Positions 34,737-43,215 of a DNA stretch of 64,000 nt are shown here, one piece after another. Position 1 is the stretch's first letter, and each line of letters starts with the position of its first letter. This DNA is from G965233625 sp965233625 (GTDB lineage Bacteria; Planctomycetota; Planctomycetia; Pirellulales; Pirellulaceae). The notes below the pieces were generated by a model. That model saw nothing but the letters and a program-made list of their open reading frames with translations, searched no databases and was not told the DNA's origin. The DNA lies in NCBI GenBank assembly GCA_965233625.1, contig OZ247499.1:7068001-7132000 (forward strand), given 5' to 3'. A program made the translations under genes and the position numbers.

Positions 34737-35535
34737 TGCACTCTCCGGCAACCGGCGACGGCTGGTTTTGCCCAAGCCAGAGATTGCGGTAGTACGACGC
34801 CAGCTTGCTAAGCAATCCAGTTAGCATCAAACGTGACTCCTTGGTAATGGCGTCCGTTCGCGGCGACTCCAAGTTGCGACTCAACGATGTTACCACATCC
34901 TGGTGCACCGCATAGGCGTCTGCCGGTTCCGCTGCTTCGCGGGCGAGGAGCTCAGCCAGCAGCGCCAAGCGATCCGAGATGCGGTGATCCACCTTGAAGG
35001 CTCGTGAGTCTAAAGACAGCTCAACGATCTGTTTGAAAATAGAAACAGCTTCCTCATAGCACTTGTTGTTGCGTTGACTCAGCGGCGCACTGTCCCGGCT
35101 CGCTTCGGCGGGGGCAGAAACTGCCTCAGGAGCGCGCTGGTAGCTATCGTTGCGATGCGTTATCGCGTTACGTTCAACAGCATACCGCAAGGATCGCAGC
35201 ACCCGGTGCGGCTCCGTGGCGCTCTTAAAAAGAAAGTCCTGGGCCCCTGCCCGTACGGCGTCAATGGCGACGTTGTGGTCTTCCAGGTCAGAAAAAACAA
35301 CGACCGGCGTATGAGAATCAACCTGGTTGAATTCGACAAAGGTTTCGTAGCCGTTGCTATCGGGCAGCGTCAGATCCAGCAGCACGACGTCGAAGTCGTT
35401 GTCACTGGTCACCGATTTCACAGCGTCGCTCAGGGATCCTACGTGGGTTACCCGCCACTCACCAGAAAAAGCGGACATGCTATGCCGGATAATTTCAGCA
35501 TCGCCCGGATTATCTTCCACCAGCAGTACGTGCAT
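34711..35535 (-). CDS. kaiA3: KaiA3-like protein: receiver domain plus KaiA-type C-terminal domain
   Basis: A 274-residue protein. Residues 1-122 are a complete CheY-like receiver with acidic pair E7-D8, phospho-acceptor D54, S82 and K104. After a disordered linker (125-155), residues 158-254 form a helical domain whose end (E/A-V-H211, R226-x3-I, R235-L-x-L, L245, Y249-R250) lines up by eye with the C-terminal four-helix KaiC-binding bundle of KaiA. Receiver-KaiA chimeras (KaiA3) encoded upstream of kaiB3 are known from Synechocystis. The gene overlaps kaiB by 26 bases and precedes it, as in that system. A GGAG ribosome site lies before ATG 35535. Confidence 0.7.
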   Translation of the reverse strand: MHVLLVEDNPGDAEIIRHSMSAFSGEWRVTHVGSLSDAVKSVTSDNDFDVVLLDLTLPDSNGYETFVEFNQVDSHTPVVVFSDLEDHNVAIDAVRAGAQDFLFKSATEPHRVLRSLRYAVERNAITHRNDSYQRAPEAVSAPAEASRDSAPLSQRNNKCYEEAVSIFKQIVELSLDSRAFKVDHRISDRLALLAELLAREAAEPADAYAVHQDVVTSLSRNLESPRTDAITKESRLMLTGLLSKLASYYRNLWLGQNQPSPVAGECNGEGEAKG

Positions 35536-36004
35536 ATCGACTCCGGGAATGTCTCGACCGCGATATCCAACCCGGCTAAAGCCCGCCGGCCGCGGAAAGT
35601 TGACTGCGGACCGTGCCGCAGCGCCAGAGCATTGTAGTGGCCAGAACAGGCAGTTCCTACAACCGGCACTGCATTTTCCACCATTGGCTACGAGGGAGTT
35701 CACGCCCGTTATCTTTGTGAAATTTACGCAAAAATAGGTGGTTTGGGTAATTTAAGTCCACTTGCTGGCTGTCTGTTGCTAAATTGCAACCTGTAACCGT
35801 TGCAATTCTTACGTACCGCAAAATCCTTGTAATTCTTCAGGTCCGTTCGGGTTCGCCGCCAATCTTGGATGCGGAACGGATACCGGGTGGCAATCCGCTT
35901 CCGGCTAATAACACTCGATAGCGTGGTTTTTCTAGATCTGGCGATTGGGATGGATGCCCGGCGCCCCGGCTGACATCAGGCTGTAACCTATCCGGAGCCT
36001 CTGA
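35536..36004. promoter_or_regulatory. 469-bp divergent intergenic region between kai locus and exopolysaccharide operon
   Basis: No convincing gene is seen. The region should hold promoters for both the kai genes (leftward) and the exopolysaccharide operon (rightward). Around 35775-35807 it carries three GTTGC/GCAAC half-sites, including the 9-bp inverted repeat AATTGCAAC/GTTGCAATT at 35782-35790 and 35799-35807. Possible -35/-10 boxes were not assigned with confidence. Confidence 0.6.
35775..35807. repeat. Overlapping GTTGC/GCAAC inverted repeats, candidate operator
   Basis: A GTTGC half-site (35775-35779) faces GCAAC (35786-35790), and the AATTGCAAC copy (35782-35790) faces GTTGCAATT (35799-35807) as a perfect 9-bp inverted repeat with 8-base spacer. 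Such a cluster is typical of dimeric or tetrameric regulator sites. Direct evidence for binding is absent. Confidence 0.6.
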
Positions 36005-37504
36005 ATGGCTGCAAATACCGAAACCCTGCTGACGCCCGCTGCGGCGTTGCGCGCCGTCTACCGCCACCGCGAAAAAGCGGTTGCCTTTTTTATCCTGACG
36101 ATCCTGCTGACGGGCGTCGCATGGATTGTCTGGCCGCGATCGTACATGTCCGAGTCGAAGATCTTTGTCAAACACGGCCGCAAGCTCACGCTGGACCCGA
36201 CGGTCACGACGGGCGAAACCGTTTCGGTGCATGAGACACGCGATCTCGAAATCAATTCGATCCTCGAAATGATCAGCAGCCGCGTTGTCTTCGAGAAAAC
36301 CGTACAGCGTCTTGGACCCGATGTGGTGCTGGGCCTCAGCGAAGAACTACCAGCAACACCGCCCGCCGACGCTGACGCTGACCGCGTGAAATATGAGAAA
36401 GCGGTCAAGCTGCTGCAGGACGAGACGAAAATCTTCACCCCCAAGAAGACCACCATGATCGTGGTGCAGTTCAAAGCCGGTTCGCCAGTGCTTGCGCGGG
36501 CCATCGTGGCGGAGATCGTGGAGGTTTATCTCGAAATTCATGCCGAGGCCAACCGCATGCAGGGCTCTTACCCGTTCTTTGTCGCCCAGGAGAAGAAGGC
36601 GCAAGAGAAGTTGCGGAAGCTCAACGCTGAAATGAAGCTGGCAAAGAATGAAACCGGCGTGGCTTCGCTGGACGAAAAGCGGCGGCTGATTCAGTCGCGC
36701 GTCAGCGAGATCGAGCAACTGGCGGTCAAAAATCATAGTGACCTGGCAGCTGCATCGGCGGAAGTTTCCGCGCTGGAAGACGCCATCGCTACGCTGCCTG
36801 AAAAGATCACAAAAGAAGAAACCGTCGGCTTCCCGAACGTGGCAGCCGACAGCGCTTACGAGCAGTTTTACGCACTGGAAGTCCAGCTTGGCGATCTACT
36901 GGCCAAGTACCGCGACGATCACCCGCAAGTCGTCGCCCTTAAAGAGCAGATTGAAGAATCGCGCAAAGTGCTGAACCTTCAGCCCGCCAAACGCACCCAG
37001 ACAACCACGGCCAAACATCCCGCCCGGCAGGAACTCGAAACCGCGTTGTTGAAAAACAGAGCCCTGGTCAGTTCTTTTGAGGCACGCGACAAATCGCTCG
37101 TCTCGCGGCAACGCCTCGCAATGGATGAGTTGCGGAAACTGAACACGCAGGAAGTCCAACTGGTAGACCTGCAGCGTCAGGTGGATCTGGCAGAGGCAAA
37201 CTTCCGTGAATATTCGCGGAAGCTAGAGCAGGCGCGGATTGATGAAGAGATTCAGCAGGAACGTATCTCCAACATCAGCGTGATGCAGCCCGCCACGTTT
37301 GTCGCCAAGGCACACAGTCCGCGCGGTACGTATGTGCTGCTGGGCGGGTGTGTGCTGGGCATGTTCGGCGCCTTTGCGGTGGCGCTTCTTGCTGAACAGA
37401 TGACGCCGGCAATCAATTCTGAACTGGATGTCGAGCAGAGCCTGGAACTGCCCGTGTTTGTCACGTTGCCACAGGTTTCGCGGCGCAACGTGCTGTTGAA
37501 TTGA
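36005..37504 (+). CDS. Exopolysaccharide chain-length determinant (Wzz/GumC-like)
   Basis: A 499-residue inner-membrane polysaccharide co-polymerase. One transmembrane helix near the N-terminus (about 27-46) and one near the C-terminus (about 440-465) flank a large periplasmic coiled-coil-rich part (SRVSEIEQLAVKNHSDLAAASAEVSALEDA, RALVSSFEARDKSLVSRQRLAMDELRKL), as in GumC/BexC proteins. It controls chain length and export. The ATG at 36005 has GGAG upstream. First gene of the eight-gene exopolysaccharide operon. Confidence 0.9.
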   Translation: MAANTETLLTPAAALRAVYRHREKAVAFFILTILLTGVAWIVWPRSYMSESKIFVKHGRKLTLDPTVTTGETVSVHETRDLEINSILEMISSRVVFEKTVQRLGPDVVLGLSEELPATPPADADADRVKYEKAVKLLQDETKIFTPKKTTMIVVQFKAGSPVLARAIVAEIVEVYLEIHAEANRMQGSYPFFVAQEKKAQEKLRKLNAEMKLAKNETGVASLDEKRRLIQSRVSEIEQLAVKNHSDLAAASAEVSALEDAIATLPEKITKEETVGFPNVAADSAYEQFYALEVQLGDLLAKYRDDHPQVVALKEQIEESRKVLNLQPAKRTQTTTAKHPARQELETALLKNRALVSSFEARDKSLVSRQRLAMDELRKLNTQEVQLVDLQRQVDLAEANFREYSRKLEQARIDEEIQQERISNISVMQPATFVAKAHSPRGTYVLLGGCVLGMFGAFAVALLAEQMTPAINSELDVEQSLELPVFVTLPQVSRRNVLLN

Positions 37505-37549
37505 GTGACCCTGACCGGACCTATACACAAGCGAATAACAGGTGACTTG

Positions 37550-38200
37550 ATGATTCAGAATTCCCAGACCGGCGCCGCTGCCCGGCCGCGCGGTAAACAT
37601 CCGCTTTCAGGATATTACGCTGCCTTGTTACGCAAGATACAGGCTGTTGGCAATTCCACCGGGCGCCGCGTGCGTGCGATGGGCGTCGCCGGCGCCGCCG
37701 CCGGAGATGGCGTGAGCAGCATCTGCGGCAACCTGGCCATTGCTGCGGCAGAAAGCGGACGCCGCCGCGTGTTGCTGGTCGACGCCAATCTTGAAAGCCC
37801 GTCGCTGGCACGAATGTTCAGCGGCGAAGCGGAGCCCGGCTGGGTGGATGTTCTCAGCGGAGAAGCCCTGCACGGCGACTGCATTCAACAGACCACCATC
37901 GACACGCTCGCCTTGCTGCCTGCCGGTTCAGCGCACAGCAACCCGGCAGCGTTCAGCGATCTGGACGAAATTCAGCCGGTGCTCGGGCAACTCACGGGTG
38001 AATTCGATCTGGTGATCTTTGATCTGGGCGTCGCGGGCGAATTCAGCTCCAGCCTGATGCTTTCCGCCGCGCTCGACGGCGTACTGCTTGTGCTTGAGTC
38101 TGCCCGCACACGCAAGGCAGAGGCCACGCAAGCCAAACGGCATCTAGTGGAAACAGGCGCCAACGTGCTTGGCGTCATTCTCAATAAATCTTCCGGCTAA
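37550..38200 (+). CDS. CpsD/ParA-like protein with degenerate Walker A
   Basis: A 216-residue relative of the BY-kinase/CpsD ATPases that normally pair with Wzz proteins. The Walker A region reads A51-G-D-G-V55-S-S, where G-x-G-K-S/T is expected, so the catalytic lysine is replaced by valine. The Walker A' strand VLLVDANLESPSL (D78) and the VIFDLGVAGEF strand remain. There is no C-terminal tyrosine cluster. It may be a pseudokinase adaptor for the chain-length protein upstream. The first ATG of the frame lies 45 bases earlier without a ribosome site. Confidence 0.82.
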   Translation: MIQNSQTGAAARPRGKHPLSGYYAALLRKIQAVGNSTGRRVRAMGVAGAAAGDGVSSICGNLAIAAAESGRRRVLLVDANLESPSLARMFSGEAEPGWVDVLSGEALHGDCIQQTTIDTLALLPAGSAHSNPAAFSDLDEIQPVLGQLTGEFDLVIFDLGVAGEFSSSLMLSAALDGVLLVLESARTRKAEATQAKRHLVETGANVLGVILNKSSG

Positions 38201-38265
38201 CCTGCTCAGCGTTCACCTTCCGGTAACTCCTTCAAAACCGGCGACGAATGCCCGTCTGATCCCAA

Positions 38266-39495
38266 ATGCTCACGATGATCCGCAGATTCATTCCTATTCT
38301 CCAACGCAGCAGACCCGCTGCGCAGCTTCCGGAAAGTGCGGTGGAGGACTCGCCCGTCTACTTCCGCAAGATCATGGATCGCGAGCGTTACCGCGCGGAC
38401 CGCACAGGCATTCCGGTATCGATGTTGCTGCTGCATCCCGCCGTTCAAGGGACGCTGCCAGAAGACCGGAAAACGGTTGAACTCCGCAAAGGTCAATTGA
38501 AGACGTACCTTCGCAACCGTCTACGCTGCACGGATGCCGTCGGGATGTTGCCAACAGGCGACCTTGCCGCGTTGCTGCCCGACACAGGCATCCACGGCGC
38601 ACGTTGTGTCGCACGTGAAGTTGCGGGTCATTACAGCGCTCAGCATCAACAGCCTTTGCGATGCGAAATTTTCATCTACCCGGCGCCGGACCCCACCAGC
38701 CGGATGATCGATGAAGAATTGACGGATGAAGATCCAGAGCTTGGACCACCGCCAGGGGCAGCCGAATGGCGGGACGAACGTCGCGCCGATCCACGCAGCC
38801 AGAACGAAGACCACGACGACCGCGACGATGAAGATCCGCCGCACGACGATATCATGCGGCAGCCGGTACGCACCATGGACGAACTGTTTCAACAGCAGTT
38901 GCCAGGATGGAAACGCGTGCTCGACATTCTGCTGGCATGTGCCACCCTGCTTGTCATGGCGCCCATTTTACTGACGGCAGCCGCTGCCATCCGGCTGACT
39001 TCCGCCGGCCCGGTCTTCTTCCGGCAGCGACGCGCCGGCTTAGGCGGTAAGCCGTTTAAGATCTACAAATTCCGCACCATGTACGACAACGCAGAGGACT
39101 TAAAAGCTGCCCTGCGTGCCCAAAGCGAACAGGACGGCCCGGCCTTTAAGATGAAGGCAGACCCGCGGGTAACATGGGTCGGGCGGATTCTTCGCCGTAG
39201 TTCCATCGACGAACTTCCTCAATTGTGGAACGTACTCCGCGGTGAAATGACGATTGTTGGCCCTCGTCCGCTACCGTGCGAAGAGTCTCAGCAGTGCGAA
39301 GGCTGGCGCAAACGCCGGCTGGATGTCACACCGGGACTGACATGTATCTGGCAGCTGGATGGCGGCAGCAAAGTCAGCTTTGACGAGTGGATGCGAATGG
39401 ACATCCGCTATCTAAGTTCCTACGCCCTCTGGTCCGACCTGTACCTGATTTTACGCACCGCGGTGAAGGTGATCACGCACCGCGCGTCCATCTAA
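38266..39495 (+). CDS. Undecaprenyl-phosphate sugar transferase with GGDEF-like N-terminus
   Basis: A 409-residue priming enzyme. Residues about 30-145 look like a degenerate GGDEF domain (ending RCTDAVGMLPTGDLAALLPDTGIHGA, the signature changed to P-T-G-D-L). A disordered acidic linker (150-200) follows, then the bacterial sugar-transferase domain with one membrane helix (about 225-245), the R-RAGLGGKPFKIYKFRTMY core, the DELPQLWNVLRGEMTIVGPRP motif and a C-terminal DVTPGLTCIWQLDGGS. It would load the first sugar phosphate on the lipid carrier. Third gene of the operon. Confidence 0.92.
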   Translation: MLTMIRRFIPILQRSRPAAQLPESAVEDSPVYFRKIMDRERYRADRTGIPVSMLLLHPAVQGTLPEDRKTVELRKGQLKTYLRNRLRCTDAVGMLPTGDLAALLPDTGIHGARCVAREVAGHYSAQHQQPLRCEIFIYPAPDPTSRMIDEELTDEDPELGPPPGAAEWRDERRADPRSQNEDHDDRDDEDPPHDDIMRQPVRTMDELFQQQLPGWKRVLDILLACATLLVMAPILLTAAAAIRLTSAGPVFFRQRRAGLGGKPFKIYKFRTMYDNAEDLKAALRAQSEQDGPAFKMKADPRVTWVGRILRRSSIDELPQLWNVLRGEMTIVGPRPLPCEESQQCEGWRKRRLDVTPGLTCIWQLDGGSKVSFDEWMRMDIRYLSSYALWSDLYLILRTAVKVITHRASI

Positions 39496-39539
39496 CCGCG
39501 CTGCGTGACAAACTTAGTAACGCTTCGTGCTATTGCAAA

Positions 39540-40481
39540 ATGAACTCGAATCCGCAGCCATCCGGAAACACGCCTTTACCAGACGCGAAAGCGTGGCTGG
39601 GGCGTGCGCAACGGCGGTTTGCGGATGGTTCAGCGCGATGCCTGAACGCGTTGATTCCAGGCGGAACACAGGCTGCCACTGGCGTGTTGATGTACCACCG
39701 TATCGCAGAACCCGTGCGCGGCATCCCGGCGCCCACCTTCAGCGTTTCGCCCACTAGGTTCCGCCAGCAGCTCACGGGCCTTCTGGAACGCGGCTACCGG
39801 GCGATGGCTTTGTCGCAACTGCTGGAACTGCACCACAACAAAGCGATGGTTCCGCCCAAGCGTTTTGTGGTGACGTTTGACGATGGTTACGAAAACATTC
39901 TGACGCAGGCGTTGCCGGTTCTGGAAGAACTACAAATACCGGCCACGTTGTTCACGGCCACGGCCTACATCGGCGCCGCTGATCCCTTCCCCTTCGATGA
40001 CTGGCAGCACGCTGGCACGCGGCGCATGCGCACCGATACGTGGCGGCCATTGGGACGGAAGCAGATGGAGCGGTTGCTGAAGACGGATCTGATCGAAGTG
40101 GGTTCGCACACGCACACGCATGCAGACTTCCGGGGGCAGCCCGAAATGCTTCAGGCGGATTTGCAGCAGTCGGCTGCGTGTCTGCAGGAATGGTTCGGGA
40201 TCGAACATCCGCTGTTCGCCTTTCCCTATGGCTCACGCCATTTAGGCTATTGCGGGGGCGAACTCTCCGCCGCCGCGCGGGATGCGGGAATGCGATGCGC
40301 CATGACGACAGAGCCAGAGCGTATCACGGCCACATGTGACCCGTTTGATTGGGGCCGGTTTGCCGTGGAAGCCTATGACACACCCGCGTCACTCGAAGCA
40401 AAGTTAGCCGGCTGGTATTACCCGCCCGTCGCCATGATGCGGAAGCTGAAGCAGCGTCTTACTGGAGGGCCTGCTGCGTGA
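39540..40481 (+). CDS. Polysaccharide deacetylase
   Basis: A 313-residue carbohydrate-esterase-4-type NodB-fold enzyme. The metal site is formed by TFDDGYEN (catalytic Asp pair) and SHTHTHADF (the two His), with the later FAFPYGSR strand. No clear signal peptide, so cytoplasmic or modified lipid-linked sugars are possible targets; it probably removes N- or O-acetyl groups during exopolysaccharide synthesis. The frame is open far upstream inside the previous gene; the ATG at 39540 follows its stop. The stop overlaps the flippase start by 4 bases. Confidence 0.92.
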   Translation: MNSNPQPSGNTPLPDAKAWLGRAQRRFADGSARCLNALIPGGTQAATGVLMYHRIAEPVRGIPAPTFSVSPTRFRQQLTGLLERGYRAMALSQLLELHHNKAMVPPKRFVVTFDDGYENILTQALPVLEELQIPATLFTATAYIGAADPFPFDDWQHAGTRRMRTDTWRPLGRKQMERLLKTDLIEVGSHTHTHADFRGQPEMLQADLQQSAACLQEWFGIEHPLFAFPYGSRHLGYCGGELSAAARDAGMRCAMTTEPERITATCDPFDWGRFAVEAYDTPASLEAKLAGWYYPPVAMMRKLKQRLTGGPAA

Positions 40482-41806
40482 CAGACCCGGCAACCATCCA
40501 GGTTTCGCCATCACGCGTCCACAGCGTGTGGGGCCGTCTGCGCCGCATACTGCTTAACAAGGGCGTGCTGTCGGTCTTCGACCAGGGCGTGGTCAGCGCC
40601 GCTAACTTTGTGACGAGTGTCGTCATTGGTCGCGTCTGTGGCAAAGAAGAACTCGGCGTCTATTTCCTGGCGCTCAGCGTGTTGTATTTTGTGCGCGGCG
40701 TGCAGGACCAGATGCTGGCCGGACCTTACACGGTATATAGTCCCAGACGCAGCGGGCGGAAGCTGGCGACGTACACCGGCAGCGTGCTCGTGCATCAACT
40801 TGGACTAAGCACTTTGACCGTGCTAGGCATTGGGCTGTTTCTGCTTGCCGTCATCGCGGGTTATGGACCGGCTTCGATTGGCAGTACGCTGGGCGTGCTC
40901 GCGCTGGCGGCGCCATTGATGCTGCTACGCGAATATGCCCGCCGGCACTGCTTTGCGCGGTTTCACTACGCGACGGTGATCGGTGTGGATGCACTGGTGA
41001 GTTGTCTTCAAATCGGTGGGTTGGCGGCTCTGTATGCGACCGGCATGTTATCGGCGGCGGGCATGTATCTGGTGCTGGGAGTCGCCTGCGGGTTGGCATG
41101 CGGCGTGTGGCTGATGTTGCATTACCGCGAAATAAGCATCCGCTACAGGCGCGTCTTGAGTGACTGGTGGTTTAACTGGAAGTTCGGGCGGTGGGCGTTA
41201 ATGGGGCAGCTGGTGGGATGTTCAGCGCCTTACATTCTACCCTGGATCGTGGTCGCTTCGCACGGCGAATCCAGCGCCGGTGTGATGGCGGCGTGCACTT
41301 CCATCACCGGCATCGCCAATACGTTTGTCATCGGTGTGGCGAATTACATCAGCCCGCGCGCCGCAAGTGCGTTTAACCAGGGCGGCGCCCCGGCGCTGAA
41401 GAAAGTGCTGGCCACTGCGGCGGTGGTGTTCACCATGACGGTGGGTGGATTCTCGCTGCTGACGCTGGTCGCGGGTGACTGGATGTTGTCACTCATTTAC
41501 GGCGGCGCCTATCAGGGCGCAGGGCTGGTGCTGGCGATGTACGCCGGGGCAATGCTGGCCAACGCTTACAAAATCACGGCAGGTAACGGTCTGTGGGCCA
41601 TCGAACGGCCCGATGCAAACTTCGCCGCGGATGTGGCGGCGTTGATCGTTTCACTGGGGCTTGCCGCCTGGTTGACGCCGCTGTTTGGTGTCGCCGGCGC
41701 CGCAGCAGCCACACTTGTGGGAACCGGGCTAGATGCGGCGATACGTGCAGCGACGTTGCTGCGTTTCATGCCGACCGCAACGCATCCAGAAACTGCAACC
41801 GCTTAG
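40478..41806 (+). CDS. Lipid-linked oligosaccharide flippase (Wzx-like)
   Basis: A 442-residue polytopic membrane protein with 12 or more hydrophobic helices, starting at a GTG that overlaps the deacetylase stop (GTGA). The layout and FDQGVVSAANFVTSVVIGR near the start are typical of polysaccharide-biosynthesis MATE-type flippases, which turn the repeat unit over to the periplasmic side. It is followed by the polymerase/ligase gene. Specific sugars cannot be inferred. Confidence 0.9.
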   Translation: MTDPATIQVSPSRVHSVWGRLRRILLNKGVLSVFDQGVVSAANFVTSVVIGRVCGKEELGVYFLALSVLYFVRGVQDQMLAGPYTVYSPRRSGRKLATYTGSVLVHQLGLSTLTVLGIGLFLLAVIAGYGPASIGSTLGVLALAAPLMLLREYARRHCFARFHYATVIGVDALVSCLQIGGLAALYATGMLSAAGMYLVLGVACGLACGVWLMLHYREISIRYRRVLSDWWFNWKFGRWALMGQLVGCSAPYILPWIVVASHGESSAGVMAACTSITGIANTFVIGVANYISPRAASAFNQGGAPALKKVLATAAVVFTMTVGGFSLLTLVAGDWMLSLIYGGAYQGAGLVLAMYAGAMLANAYKITAGNGLWAIERPDANFAADVAALIVSLGLAAWLTPLFGVAGAAAATLVGTGLDAAIRAATLLRFMPTATHPETATA

Positions 41807-41832
41807 CGTGAGTGAGTAGAAAGCAACCCACC

Positions 41833-43215
41833 ATGACCAATCCGCATCTAACAGCGACGAACAGCAATCCGGCGCCCGCGGTTCGTCCCAGTGTCTGGAT
41901 CGCTGCGGTGCTGCTGGGGGGCATGTTCTTCATCACGCAGCACGATGTCTTCACCGTCACGTACGACAACTACACGCAAACGGCGGGAGACTTTGAAGAA
42001 GATGCGGCCGGCGGCAATACCTTGCGCCGCGCGGCGTTTCTTGGATTTGCATTGGCGGGCGTCGCGCTGCTGGCGGCCAAGGGCGGCGCAAAAATCCGTC
42101 TGCGCGGGCCGGCGACCTGGTTGACGCTTGGGTTTGTGGCGTGGTGCTGTGCGAGCGTGCTCTGGTCGCCGGAACCTGGGATGACGTTGCGGCGGGTGGC
42201 GGTGCTGCTATGTGTGTTCACCGGCGCGCTAGGGCTTGCGCGCTGGTTCAGACCGCATGAAATGTGTGTGATTGTGTTCAGCGTCATTCTGGCGCATGTG
42301 GTGGTGGGCCTATGTCTGGAAGCTGCATTCGGCGCCTTCACGCCGTGGCGGGCTGATTACCGGTTCGCAGGAACGCTGCATCCGAATACCCAGGGGGTGC
42401 ATCTGGTGGCCATGTGTGTCGCCGCGTTATGCCTGGTGCGCACGATGCCCCGGTACGCGTCGCTTCTTTATGCGGCGTTCGTTCTGGGCGCCCTTCTGAT
42501 TGTGCTGACGAAGTCACGGACCTCGCTTGCTGGATTAGGGCTAGCTGTCGGCGCGTTGTGGCTGGTGCAGACTTCTTCCCGGTTCAAGCTGGCGACGGGA
42601 ATTGCAGGCGGCGTGCTGGCTACGGTCGTTTTTCTATTCTTCGCCTTCAATGGTTTTGACTTCGATCAGGCGGCCAGACTGGTTTTCCTGGGCCGCGTGG
42701 AAGAAACCGGCACGTTGACCGGGCGGCTGCCGTTGTGGACGGAGCTTGGCCATTATCTGGCGAAGCGACCACTGCTGGGCTACGGCTATAACTCTTTCTG
42801 GACGGCGGAACATATCGAACTTGTCTCGGATGAAGTCGAGTGGGGCATCCGCGAATCGCACAATGCGTACATCGAGACGGCGCTGGGCGTGGGGCTGACC
42901 GGCGCCGGGCTGTTGACCCTGTCGGTCATTGCCGCCATGAGCCGTGCGGCGGACGCAGTGACAAAAACACGTCAGGCGGCGCCGGCGTTTTTCTTTGCGA
43001 TGGCTGCGTTCGCGCTGGGGCATGGCCTGGCCGAATCGATGATGACGATGGAGATGTTTGCCCCGCTGATGGTTGCTTGCGGGTTGTTGCAGTTAGCGAT
43101 GTTTGAACCTGCCGCAGCCAGCGAGGATCTTCCCGCGGTAGCAATTAGCACATCACGCGTTTCGCTGTTTTCCGCGATGTACCCCCGTCGTCGCCTGGAG
43201 GATACATCGTCATGA
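41833..43215 (+). CDS. O-antigen polymerase/ligase-like membrane protein (Wzy/WaaL)
   Basis: A 460-residue polytopic protein of the Wzy_C family. Ten or so membrane helices surround the periplasmic loop with TGRLPLWTELGHYLAKRPLLGYGYNSFW and the later ESHNAYIETALGVGL, which are the characteristic parts of the O-antigen ligase/polymerase active loop. It polymerises or transfers exopolysaccharide units. ATG at 41833 is preferred to a GTG at 41812. The stop overlaps the following glycosyltransferase start (ATGA). Confidence 0.9.
   Translation: MTNPHLTATNSNPAPAVRPSVWIAAVLLGGMFFITQHDVFTVTYDNYTQTAGDFEEDAAGGNTLRRAAFLGFALAGVALLAAKGGAKIRLRGPATWLTLGFVAWCCASVLWSPEPGMTLRRVAVLLCVFTGALGLARWFRPHEMCVIVFSVILAHVVVGLCLEAAFGAFTPWRADYRFAGTLHPNTQGVHLVAMCVAALCLVRTMPRYASLLYAAFVLGALLIVLTKSRTSLAGLGLAVGALWLVQTSSRFKLATGIAGGVLATVVFLFFAFNGFDFDQAARLVFLGRVEETGTLTGRLPLWTELGHYLAKRPLLGYGYNSFWTAEHIELVSDEVEWGIRESHNAYIETALGVGLTGAGLLTLSVIAAMSRAADAVTKTRQAAPAFFFAMAAFALGHGLAESMMTMEMFAPLMVACGLLQLAMFEPAAASEDLPAVAISTSRVSLFSAMYPRRRLEDTSS

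Noticed and set aside
34711..35703. Longer start for the receiver protein (35703)
   Set aside because: The extra 56 residues are Cys/Arg-rich and unlike a receiver start; ATG 35535 has a GGAG site and begins the strand MHVLLVEDN.
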